Source of the DNA: Cyclobacteriaceae bacterium
GTDB lineage: Bacteria > Bacteroidota > Bacteroidia > Cytophagales > Cyclobacteriaceae
DNA: 16,142 bases
Assembly (NCBI GenBank): GCA_029882675.1
Contig: JAOUKJ010000030.1
Coordinates: 1-16,142, forward strand
Direction: 5' to 3'
Positions 5,222 to 12,953 of the stretch are shown here, one piece after another (the stretch's first letter is position 1; the number at the start of each line of letters is the position of its first letter). The notes below the pieces were generated by a model. That model ran no database searches, had not been told where the DNA came from, and saw only the letters and a program-made list of their open reading frames with translations. Both the position numbers and the translations under genes were made by a program.

Positions 5222-7612
5222 TTAATTATTTACTACCATGATCTGGTTGATCATTGCTGCATTAAAATTGCTGTCTATTTGCACGAAAGCTGATTTGTTG
5301 TGCGCAATGGCTCCAAATTTTTGTTTTTCCACAGCTGCTTCCATTCCAAAATGAAGGGTTTGTTTCCCCAGGGCCTGGGCGCGGATAATCAACTGATATA
5401 TGGCCTGTCTGTAAATGCTATATTCTTTAATTGCCCCATAATCAAGCCCGATGACCATTGGGCAGTAGTTATTGGCAGATATATGACTAAACACCACAGC
5501 AACAATATTATTGTGGTTCTTTAGTTTTATGATGATCGTATCCCAATGGGGACTTTTAATAAAATTTTTAAATAATTTTTCAGGGAGGTTAAATGTGTTG
5601 AGTTTAAGTGATTGTTTTTTCACATTGGCATAAAGGCCATAAAGTTGTTTGTCTATATCGAGATTTGTGACTTCTTCTACTATAAAGTTTTCCCGTTTGT
5701 TAAGGCAATTTTCCCTGATATGTTTTCTTTTCTTCTTATCCAGGGTGCCGTATGTCCACTGCTGAATATTGGGGAGCATATGGGTGTCTGGCATATCAGT
5801 TTTAATAAAACCTTCATTGAGGAGTAGGTCGGTAATTTCATGATCGGAGGAATCAAAATCCCTGAGATAGACCCCTTCGGCACCACAAGATTGTTTTTCG
5901 CGGTTGATCAGTTGCAACAATAATTTAAAGGCCGCTTTCCAATCTGCTGTTGTCCGGTCAATGTAAATATGCTCACCTTCGCTGAGTAGTGATCCCATCA
6001 TCAGAACCCTGGAGGTGAGTAAATACTTGTTGTCCTTACGCAATTGCTCTATATTTTCTGATACGGAAGCCGGCGCAAGCATGTCATCCTTTATAAACAA
6101 TTCAGTAACGAACGTTGCGATTATGGGTGTTCCCATCAAATCATTAATTATAAAATAATGAAACCGCCAGTTATTTTCCTTTTCATCATTACCACTAAAA
6201 GATGCTTCTAAAAACCGACAACCCTCATAATCAAAGGAACCCTTATCGCCCAGTAATCTGTCCCATAAATCACGGTCTATTTTATCTATGGTATTATAAT
6301 GGGTCGTAATGAATTTTTCCTGCCGTGGCAAATTGATAGAGAAAGGATCTTTAAAATTGATATTAAAGTATTGGGAGATATTCTCCATCGATTGCCCTTC
6401 TTCTTCCAGTACCTGTGGGTATAGCTGTATAATTTCCATAATCAGCCCTTCAATATCATTTAAATTCATGTTTGCATTTAATGCAATCCTTATGCCAGTA
6501 CATTTTACGGGCACACCGGGGAATATGCCAATATCAACGTAATACCCTTTTTCTATCAGTTTTTTCGCCATATTATAGCCAGTACGGGGCAATCCCGTAG
6601 CGAGGTAAAAAATAGGGGAGTCTGAAGGCATTACCAGAGGCAGGTCTTTACTGCGGATAAATTGCAGTGTTTTTTCACGCATATTTTTAAACCGCTCTGC
6701 CCGCCTTTTAAACTCCGTTGTATAATGGAGTTTGGCCGAGGCAATGATGGCGCCCAGCATCGGGGGTTGTACCGGTCCGGAAAAGGTAAAAGCAGCCCCG
6801 CAGGTTCTTACTTTTCTGCACATTTCCTCATTGGGAAAGACCAGCACCCCACCGCCACAGGAGAAAGCCTTGGCGAGGGAGGAAGACAGTACCATGTGGT
6901 CGTGCAACGGGCCGTGTTCCAGTACTGTACCCCTCCCGTATTTCCCTGTCCAGCTCATGCCATGCGCATCATCCGCGTATGTCCATAGCTGGTCATATTT
7001 ATCCATTAAGGACCGGATTTCAGGTATGGGGGCATAATCGCCATACATGGAATACACGCCATCAATCATATACCAAATTTTGTTGTAACGTGTCCTTTCG
7101 GCTTTGACGAGGGCCTCGAGTTGATCCATGTCGTTGTGCCTGATCATTTCCACTTTAATCCCACGGGGTTTTAGCATACTGACCGCATTTTGGACACTGC
7201 CATGTACCTGATGATCCATGATGACCAGATCTTCATCCTGTATTAATACCGGGATTGCCGCTATATGGCCCAGTGATGTGGTAGGGGCGAGTAGGGTAGG
7301 CCTTTCAAAGATGCCTGTTAACAGTTCTTCAGCTTCCAGGTAAAGTTTGTTTTGGAGGAAAAGGCGGGAAGATGAAAATTGGGTACCATGATTTTTAACG
7401 GCTTCGATCGCTCCGTTTTTCAGGCGTTCGTCCACTTCAAGCCCCAGATAAGAACATGATCCGAAGTTTAGAAGTTTTTCGCCATGAATGGTGATGTATT
7501 TGCCATCCAAAAAATCATCCTCGGTGGTAAGGTGAAATACCTCATTTTTCACCCCATTGGTAAGGCATGAGTCGATGGTATCTATAAAGTTCTGGTTTCG
7601 GCTTTTTTTCAT
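5222..7612 (-). CDS. AONS-family PLP enzyme fused to GNAT/FemAB-like acyltransferase
   Basis: This 796-aa fusion has two enzymes. Residues about 25-400 are an alpha-oxoamine synthase (fold-type I PLP enzyme of the BioF, Kbl, serine palmitoyltransferase, CqsA group), which condenses an amino acid with an acyl-CoA or acyl-ACP and releases CO2. It shows LNFGSCSYLGLEVDE, HGSVQNA, the PLP-contacting DDAHG (214-218), and SSSLAKAFSCGGG with the Schiff-base Lys248. Residues about 440-796 look like an acyl-CoA N-acyltransferase (GNAT/FemAB-like), with the late segment ALGKQTLHFGMEAAVEKQKFG resembling the end of that fold. Single-domain AONS enzymes are about 400 aa, so this is double length. No signal peptide is seen. 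The likely product is an N-acylated long-chain base or a related amino-ketone; substrates cannot be read from sequence. It sits inside a signalling operon, 57 bp after a PAS kinase. Confidence 0.87.
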   Translation of the reverse strand: MKKSRNQNFIDTIDSCLTNGVKNEVFHLTTEDDFLDGKYITIHGEKLLNFGSCSYLGLEVDERLKNGAIEAVKNHGTQFSSSRLFLQNKLYLEAEELLTGIFERPTLLAPTTSLGHIAAIPVLIQDEDLVIMDHQVHGSVQNAVSMLKPRGIKVEMIRHNDMDQLEALVKAERTRYNKIWYMIDGVYSMYGDYAPIPEIRSLMDKYDQLWTYADDAHGMSWTGKYGRGTVLEHGPLHDHMVLSSSLAKAFSCGGGVLVFPNEEMCRKVRTCGAAFTFSGPVQPPMLGAIIASAKLHYTTEFKRRAERFKNMREKTLQFIRSKDLPLVMPSDSPIFYLATGLPRTGYNMAKKLIEKGYYVDIGIFPGVPVKCTGIRIALNANMNLNDIEGLIMEIIQLYPQVLEEEGQSMENISQYFNINFKDPFSINLPRQEKFITTHYNTIDKIDRDLWDRLLGDKGSFDYEGCRFLEASFSGNDEKENNWRFHYFIINDLMGTPIIATFVTELFIKDDMLAPASVSENIEQLRKDNKYLLTSRVLMMGSLLSEGEHIYIDRTTADWKAAFKLLLQLINREKQSCGAEGVYLRDFDSSDHEITDLLLNEGFIKTDMPDTHMLPNIQQWTYGTLDKKKRKHIRENCLNKRENFIVEEVTNLDIDKQLYGLYANVKKQSLKLNTFNLPEKLFKNFIKSPHWDTIIIKLKNHNNIVAVVFSHISANNYCPMVIGLDYGAIKEYSIYRQAIYQLIIRAQALGKQTLHFGMEAAVEKQKFGAIAHNKSAFVQIDSNFNAAMINQIMVVNN

Positions 7613-7669
7613 GTTGGCTGCTGGTTTTCAAAAAGGATGGTTGAATAGGTTATTTTCCATATTTAATTT

Positions 7670-9829
7670 TTATATATGGTCAAAAATAATTGAAACACTT
7701 GCCCCCTCTTCATTAACGAAAGTTAACTGCGCATCCAGTTGGGAAACCAGGCTGTTGATAATCTTATAACCCAGTGAGTTTTCTTTTCGGGTCAGGAAAT
7801 TATCGGGCAGGCCGGGGCCGTTGTCGCAGACTGAAAAGACACATTTTTTGTCCACCTTTTTAAAACGCACAAGAATGACACTTTCACTATTGTCTTTTAC
7901 GGAATATTTGAAGGCATTGGTAATCAGTTCATTGGCTATAAGCCCCAGGGGAATGGCTGTATTTACATCCAGTTCTATGGGCTCCATATCCATCTTGGTT
8001 TCCACATGACTTCCCACGTTGTTTAATGACAGGACGATGCTTTTTTGTAAGGATTCCAGATAATTGGAAAAGACAATTTTGGACAGATGCTCAAACATAT
8101 AGAGCTGTTCATGGATTAATGAGATGGATTTGATCCTTGACTTGCTGTTTAGGAGCACGTTTTTGGTTTCCGGATCTGCAATGCGACTCATTTGAATGTC
8201 AAAAAGACTGTTTACAATTTGCAGGTTGTTCTTTACGCGATGGTGGATTTCGCGGAGAAGTACTTCTTTTTCATGATTTGAATCGATCAGCTTTTTCTCA
8301 AGTGTTTTTCGGGAAGTAATATCAGTTTGGGTAGAAACGAAATTGACAAATTCGCCCATAAGGTTGAAAACGGGAACGATATCATAGTGAAACCACAGGA
8401 TTTCTCCATTTTTTTGAGATGTAAGGATTTCACCACTCACAGGTTTCTTTTCTATCATGCAATTTTGAATCTTTAACAATTCCTCCGGATCTGTATCTGG
8501 ACGCTGCATTTTGTGGATCAGGTTATCCCCAATGACTTCTTTAAGGGGATAACCAGTTGCGTTTTCAAAACCATGATTTACCCATTCAATATTTCCATGA
8601 TGGTCTGTTATAATGATAGCGTATCGGGACTCCCTGGCTACCATGGAAAGTTTTTGAAGTTCGCGTTCTGTGTTTTTTCTTTCAGTAATGTCCCTGATGA
8701 TTGCGCTGTAATACTTATCGCCTAAATTTTTTCCCCACCTTGACAGGTTCACTTCTACCGGAAATATTTCGCCATCAATCCTTTTAGCGCTCAATTCGCG
8801 GGTAAGTCCAAACATCGCTGCGGGATGCCTGATCACCTTTTGCATAAAGGTTTTGTAACTATTATTTAATAGTTTATCCGGCAGGATGATATCAATAGGA
8901 GCGCCAATGGCTTGTTTTTCAGAATAGCCAAATATATTTTCGGCTCCTTTGTTCCAGGAAATAATAATGCCCCGGGCATCAGATATTACTATTGCGTCAG
9001 TAGAAGATTCACTTAAGGTTCTGTATCGTTCTTCACCCATCCTGACCTGGTTTTCTTTTTCAATCAATTCGGTGATATCTGTTATCTTCCCAAGTGCCTG
9101 AATACAATCACCTGTTTCGTTGAAAATAAAAGGAGTGATTTCCTGTTGTAGCCAGATCCAGGTATTGTCTGCCTTTTTAATCCTGAACTCAATTTTTAAA
9201 ACCCCGTCTTTTTTTAGGTGTTTAATTTTACTGAAATGCGATTTTATTTTGTTGAAATCTTCCGGATGAGTGAATTTTATAACCTTATAAATTGTTTTTC
9301 CTGTAATTGGAACGTTGGAATAGCCAAGAAATTCTTCCGGCTCTTTATTGGAATATAGCACCTTTAAGGTAGATGTATCCAATACGTATATGATATCAGA
9401 GATGGTTTGTGTGATGGAGGAAATGAAATGGTTTCTTTCATTAAGGGTGTTGTTTCGGTGGATTAGCTCATTGGTTTTCCACTCCAGTTCTTCTGCCAGT
9501 ATATTAATGGCCAGGCCCAGGGAATCTACCTTGTCGAATTCTCCATTTACAGGAGCCCTTTGTTTATAATCTCCCTTAGCGATGTTCAAAAGGGCTTTTA
9601 TGGCGATGTTTATTTGTTCTTCCTGGGAAGAATATTCATTCTCGTCTGTTATAAGTTTTTTTTCTGAAGTCTTTGTACGCCCGGGACGTATGAGTTGGTC
9701 ATGTCCTTTGGAAAATAGTTGATTTAATTCTTTTGTATCCTGAGGCGTAAACTCCGCTATATTCATAGTGGATAATTTATTTATCACTAGCTGAAGTTCA
9801 TCTTTAATATTAGTTTTCAAGGCCTTCAT
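7670..9829 (-). CDS. Soluble multi-PAS histidine kinase (HisKA_2 class)
   Basis: This 719-aa cytoplasmic kinase lacks any membrane segment. The N-terminal part (about 70-120) resembles a HAMP-type helical unit (IAKGDYKQRAPVNGEFDKVDSLG). Three PAS/PAC units follow (about 135-255, 265-385 and 395-510), each closed by a DIT signature: ALGKITDITELI, AIIRDITERK and STQTDITSRK. The kinase core has the HisKA_2 box LLREIHHRVKNNLQIVNSL (His529/530), an N-box ANELITNAFKYS (Asn638) and DNGPGLP (669-675). Kinases of this class usually phosphorylate stand-alone or receiver-linked partners rather than DNA-binding regulators, which fits the two receiver-bearing proteins encoded upstream in the operon. It senses an internal signal or receives one through PAS cofactors; no haem or flavin motif (such as the LOV cysteine) was seen. 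It starts 72 bp after the PP2C gene. Confidence 0.93.
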   Translation of the reverse strand: MKALKTNIKDELQLVINKLSTMNIAEFTPQDTKELNQLFSKGHDQLIRPGRTKTSEKKLITDENEYSSQEEQINIAIKALLNIAKGDYKQRAPVNGEFDKVDSLGLAINILAEELEWKTNELIHRNNTLNERNHFISSITQTISDIIYVLDTSTLKVLYSNKEPEEFLGYSNVPITGKTIYKVIKFTHPEDFNKIKSHFSKIKHLKKDGVLKIEFRIKKADNTWIWLQQEITPFIFNETGDCIQALGKITDITELIEKENQVRMGEERYRTLSESSTDAIVISDARGIIISWNKGAENIFGYSEKQAIGAPIDIILPDKLLNNSYKTFMQKVIRHPAAMFGLTRELSAKRIDGEIFPVEVNLSRWGKNLGDKYYSAIIRDITERKNTERELQKLSMVARESRYAIIITDHHGNIEWVNHGFENATGYPLKEVIGDNLIHKMQRPDTDPEELLKIQNCMIEKKPVSGEILTSQKNGEILWFHYDIVPVFNLMGEFVNFVSTQTDITSRKTLEKKLIDSNHEKEVLLREIHHRVKNNLQIVNSLFDIQMSRIADPETKNVLLNSKSRIKSISLIHEQLYMFEHLSKIVFSNYLESLQKSIVLSLNNVGSHVETKMDMEPIELDVNTAIPLGLIANELITNAFKYSVKDNSESVILVRFKKVDKKCVFSVCDNGPGLPDNFLTRKENSLGYKIINSLVSQLDAQLTFVNEEGASVSIIFDHI

Positions 9830-9901
9830 CCAACGTTATTTACAATGCTGTCGCTTTTTCCTGTTTTGGTTATTTATAATATGGTACTTTTGTAGATCTG
9901 G

Positions 9902-11491
9902 TTATGCATACCTGAGTTTGTCTATTACCGACCATTTAAACTTCATTCCTATAGCCAGAATGTCATCAGTTTGTGATTGTGTACCTTGCCAGGTACTAAT
10001 CCGTTGCTCTAAAGCGGTGGATAAATCGCTGATTTCCCAGCTGGTTTTACCTGTGATCAGAGAACGGATACGCTTCATGCCAAACTTTGAAACCTGGCCT
10101 TTTTCATCTTTTCCAAACTGGTCTGGCAGGCCATCAGAGAACATAAATACGATGTCATTGTCTTGTAAATCGAGGTAGTGGTTTTTGAAACGTTCCCTGT
10201 TTTTATACTGGTTGCCTCCTATAGGGTACCTGTCACCTTTTATTTCGATCAAATTGCCATCGCGGTAGAGGAATAATGGCCTGTGGGCCCCGGCATATTC
10301 CAGTTTTCCTGTAGTGATGTTTATCCTGCAAAGAGATACATCAGCCCCGTCACGTGATTTGGACATGTCATAGTGTTGTTTTAAAGAACGGTTTACAAAT
10401 AAATGCAGCAGGTCAAGGACTTTACCTGCAGGTATTTCCCGGGCATTGGAGTTAATTTTATCCATTAAAAAATAGGTAACTAGTGACATCAGGGCACCGG
10501 GGACACCATGTCCTGTGCAATCAATAGCCCCCAAATATATGCTGTTGCCTACTTTATTTACCCAGGGAAAATCTCCTCCAATTTTATCTTTCGGTTTGTT
10601 GATGATAAAGGCCTCCTCAAAATAATTGTGTAATAAATTGAGTTGTGGAAATATAGCACTCTGTATTTGCATAGAGTAATTAATACTCTCATTGATCTTT
10701 TTCTGTTTATTGCGCATATTGTTGACAGCCAGCTGCTGGTCTGTGTCATCACTAATGACTGCCAGTATTGATTCTACTTCCCCCTGATCATTTTTTTCAG
10801 GAATGGCAGTTATTCTTATCATGCGGTCGCCAAGTATAGTTTGAATAACACCTTCCATAGTCACCTTGCGTTTCTTTTGAATTACTTTCTCTGAAAACTC
10901 CGCAAATAATATTTTTGCCTGATCGTTCATAGTGGAATCTTCCAACCTGACGCCTAACAATTCCCCGGCATGTATACCCATTAACCGGATGAACACAGGA
11001 TTTACATATTCAATACATCCCTCAACATCCATGCGCACGACCATATTGACATTATTGTCGTAGAGCGACTTTAATTTTCTTATTTCCTTATTGAGCTGGT
11101 TGTTCACCTGCTGGTTTGACAAGTGCTTGTTTAATGCCATGTCAATACTAATGTGCAGATTATTATCATCTACGGTTTTTATTACATAGCCGTAGGGCCC
11201 CGTTTTTTTTGCCCGGTCAATAATGCCCTGATTGGAATAAGACGTTAAAAAAATGATGGGGATGTCCTGATGTTGCCTCACCATTCCAGCGGTTTCAATG
11301 CCGTCCTGTTCTCCTTTTAGATTAATATCCATCAGGATCAAATCAGGCGTGTTTTTTTCTATCTCAGGCACTACGTCTTCACCCCGGTCAATTATCCCGG
11401 TAACACGATAACCGAAATTTTCTATCCGTTCTTTTAAAGAAAAGGCAATTAGCGCTTCGTCTTCTACAATCAAAATATCTTTTGTTTCCAT
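9902..11491 (-). CDS. Receiver-PAS-PP2C (SpoIIE-type) phosphatase response regulator
   Basis: This 529-aa protein combines a receiver (about 5-125; acidic residues Glu10/Asp11, phospho-acceptor Asp55 in LILMDINLKG, Thr83, Lys105), a PAS domain (about 140-255), a short coiled coil and a SpoIIE-type PP2C serine/threonine phosphatase (about 270-520). Metal-binding signatures are GGDFPWV (Asp307), GAIDCTGHGVPGALMS (Asp324), FSDGLPDQFG (Asp453) and TQTDDILAIG-like SQTDDILAIG (509-510). One oddity is Pro309 where most relatives have Tyr in GGDFYW. Phosphorylation of the receiver would switch the phosphatase, whose usual targets are phosphorylated STAS proteins; a small STAS-like protein ends the same operon. 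The receiver is about 69 percent identical to that of the next gene upstream. Start ATG at 11491 lies 5 bp after that gene's stop. Confidence 0.94.
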   Translation of the reverse strand: METKDILIVEDEALIAFSLKERIENFGYRVTGIIDRGEDVVPEIEKNTPDLILMDINLKGEQDGIETAGMVRQHQDIPIIFLTSYSNQGIIDRAKKTGPYGYVIKTVDDNNLHISIDMALNKHLSNQQVNNQLNKEIRKLKSLYDNNVNMVVRMDVEGCIEYVNPVFIRLMGIHAGELLGVRLEDSTMNDQAKILFAEFSEKVIQKKRKVTMEGVIQTILGDRMIRITAIPEKNDQGEVESILAVISDDTDQQLAVNNMRNKQKKINESINYSMQIQSAIFPQLNLLHNYFEEAFIINKPKDKIGGDFPWVNKVGNSIYLGAIDCTGHGVPGALMSLVTYFLMDKINSNAREIPAGKVLDLLHLFVNRSLKQHYDMSKSRDGADVSLCRINITTGKLEYAGAHRPLFLYRDGNLIEIKGDRYPIGGNQYKNRERFKNHYLDLQDNDIVFMFSDGLPDQFGKDEKGQVSKFGMKRIRSLITGKTSWEISDLSTALEQRISTWQGTQSQTDDILAIGMKFKWSVIDKLRYA

Positions 11492-11496
11492 TGTTT

Positions 11497-12594
11497 TTAA
11501 AGTGTTATGGTAAAGGAGGTGCCTATTCCGGGATCTGAGTTCATGTATATTTTTCCGTTAAGCTTTTCTACTGCTGTTTTGACAATATATAAACCCAATC
11601 CTGAGCCTTCAGATTTTATGCTGCCCCGGAAAAACATATTGAATATTTGTGGTTGCATTTCCTTATCAATCCCCAGGCCGTTGTCTTGTACTGTGATGGT
11701 AGGACGCCCTAAAACTGTACTTACATTTACTACGATATACTGAAACGATGAAGAATAATTGTGATATTGCACCGCATTCATAAGCAAATTTTGGAGTATA
11801 ATAGTTATTCGGCGTTTGTCTGAAATAAGGGGGCCATCAAAGTTATTTTCAAATTTGAAATCGATTCTTTTCCAGCCTTCAATCAACTGTAAGCTTTCTA
11901 TGATATCCGGAATTAATTGATCAAAAAATATTTTGTCCTGAGATATAATATCATTATTGTTTTCTGCGAAGGTGACTATGTCATGAATATATCCTTCCAG
12001 CCTGTTTACTGTGGTTTGCATCATTTTTAGGAAAGGCTCATATCCTGAAGTTGGTTTTTCGGTAGCCAGTAAATTGATCAGCCCGTGAATGGATGCCAGA
12101 GGTCCTTTTACCGCATGAGACAAGTTGTATGTGAGCTGTTCAATGTCATAATTGGCTTTTTTCAGGTGCTTGTTCTTGTCGTTTAATTCTTTATTGGTTT
12201 TATTAAAATACGCCATATTGGCCTGGTGTTTATTCAGTGCCACATCAATGGTGATATGCAAATTGTTATCATCAATTGTTTTGACAATATAACCATAGGG
12301 TTCGGCTTGTTTGGCCCTGTCCAGAATACTTTTGTTGGTGTAGGAGGTGAGAAAAACAATGGGTATGTTCCATGTTTTTTTTATATATGTGGCCGTTTCA
12401 ATTCCATCCCGTTTTCCTTTGAGGTTGATATCCATCAATATCAGATCAGGACTATTGGTTTCAATGGTGGATTGTATGTCTTCACCGCGGTCAATAATCC
12501 CTGAAACCTTATACCCAAACCTTTCCAATCGTTCTTTAAGTGAAAGTGCAATCAATGCTTCATCTTCCACAATCAAAATCTCACTCATAATCAT
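11497..12594 (-). CDS. Receiver-histidine kinase hybrid (response regulator with HisKA/HATPase_c)
   Basis: This 365-aa soluble protein puts the receiver before the kinase: receiver about 4-125 (Asp11, phospho-acceptor Asp55, Thr83, Lys105), a coiled-coil linker (130-155), a HisKA helix with LTYNLSHAVKGPLASIHGL (His160), and an ATPase with the N-box LLMNAVQYH (Asn273), DNGLGI (304-309), an F-box-like IFNMFFRGS and GSGLGLYI (330-337). All motifs are intact. It has neither PAS nor membrane segment, so it should take its input as phosphate on Asp55, from the multi-PAS kinase or the HPt-like protein (inference). ATG 12594 is used; ATG 12588 two codons on would give MSEILIVEDE and is equally plausible. 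It is the first gene of the five-gene minus-strand operon, behind an approximately 190-nt leader if the -7 element at 12790-12797 is correct. Confidence 0.94.
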   Translation of the reverse strand: MIMSEILIVEDEALIALSLKERLERFGYKVSGIIDRGEDIQSTIETNSPDLILMDINLKGKRDGIETATYIKKTWNIPIVFLTSYTNKSILDRAKQAEPYGYIVKTIDDNNLHITIDVALNKHQANMAYFNKTNKELNDKNKHLKKANYDIEQLTYNLSHAVKGPLASIHGLINLLATEKPTSGYEPFLKMMQTTVNRLEGYIHDIVTFAENNNDIISQDKIFFDQLIPDIIESLQLIEGWKRIDFKFENNFDGPLISDKRRITIILQNLLMNAVQYHNYSSSFQYIVVNVSTVLGRPTITVQDNGLGIDKEMQPQIFNMFFRGSIKSEGSGLGLYIVKTAVEKLNGKIYMNSDPGIGTSFTITL

Positions 12595-12789
12595 TACATA
12601 TTAGATAAAACCATAACCCCTTCAATACAAAAAAGAAATACCAGCCTATAGTAAACCTATATCATCAATGAACCTTAGGGAAAAATATTCGTTCAATGGT
12701 AAGAATAAATCGATGACTTACTGGAGTACCCTAAACATGAGGTGTTGATTAATTCTCATATTTGCCTGTTTATATGTTGATAACTATAG

Positions 12790-12797
12790 CAAAGATA
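12790..12797 (-). promoter_or_regulatory. Candidate -7 element for the five-gene operon
   Basis: TATCTTTG on the minus strand matches TAnnTTTG exactly. There is no proper -33 TTG at the right distance. The start would be near 12783, leaving an approximately 190-nt leader in which I see no obvious gene or riboswitch. The palindrome centre at 12850.5 lies 53.5 bp upstream of its edge. Confidence 0.45.
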
Positions 12798-12842
12798 TCG
12801 TTTGTGCCGATGAAAGTCTTTATCATAATTAGGGTGATTTAC

Positions 12843-12858
12843 TCACTACTTTTAGTGA
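12843..12858. promoter_or_regulatory. Palindromic regulator site TCACTACTTTTAGTGA between divergent genes
   Basis: Its reverse complement TCACTAAAAGTAGTGA differs from the site at 3264-3279 at only two of 16 positions. It has 7-2-7 symmetry and lies between the divergent five-gene operon and the HPt-like gene, 53.5 and 51.5 bp from the upstream edges of their -7 candidates, so one bound dimer could serve both promoters. A NarL-type regulator is the likely ligand (inference). Confidence 0.6.
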
Positions 12859-12901
12859 TTGATCCCTTGAAATTCCTTCGTAGATTGCATTGATTTTTTA
12901 A

Positions 12902-12909
12902 TAAATTTG
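12902..12909 (+). promoter_or_regulatory. Candidate -7 element for the HPt-like gene
   Basis: TAAATTTG matches TAnnTTTG exactly, with transcription expected near 12915 and the ATG at 12954. The nearest TTG (12885-12887) is only 14 bp upstream, too close for a normal -33 element, which suits activation from the palindrome at 12843-12858. Confidence 0.45.
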
Positions 12910-12953
12910 CACTATCATTATATGGAAATCTTATAATAAGGTCATTAGCCATT

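Noticed and set aside
6662..7037. Plus-strand open frames of 101-108 codons
   Set aside because: They lie wholly inside the PLP enzyme gene on the opposite strand, over its conserved DDAHG and SLAKAF region, and show no domain of their own.
5222..7612. Naming the fusion cqsA, lqsA, bioF, kbl or spt
   Set aside because: All share the AONS fold and DDAHG and Lys motifs; substrate cannot be decided by eye, and the fused C-terminal domain differs from all of them.
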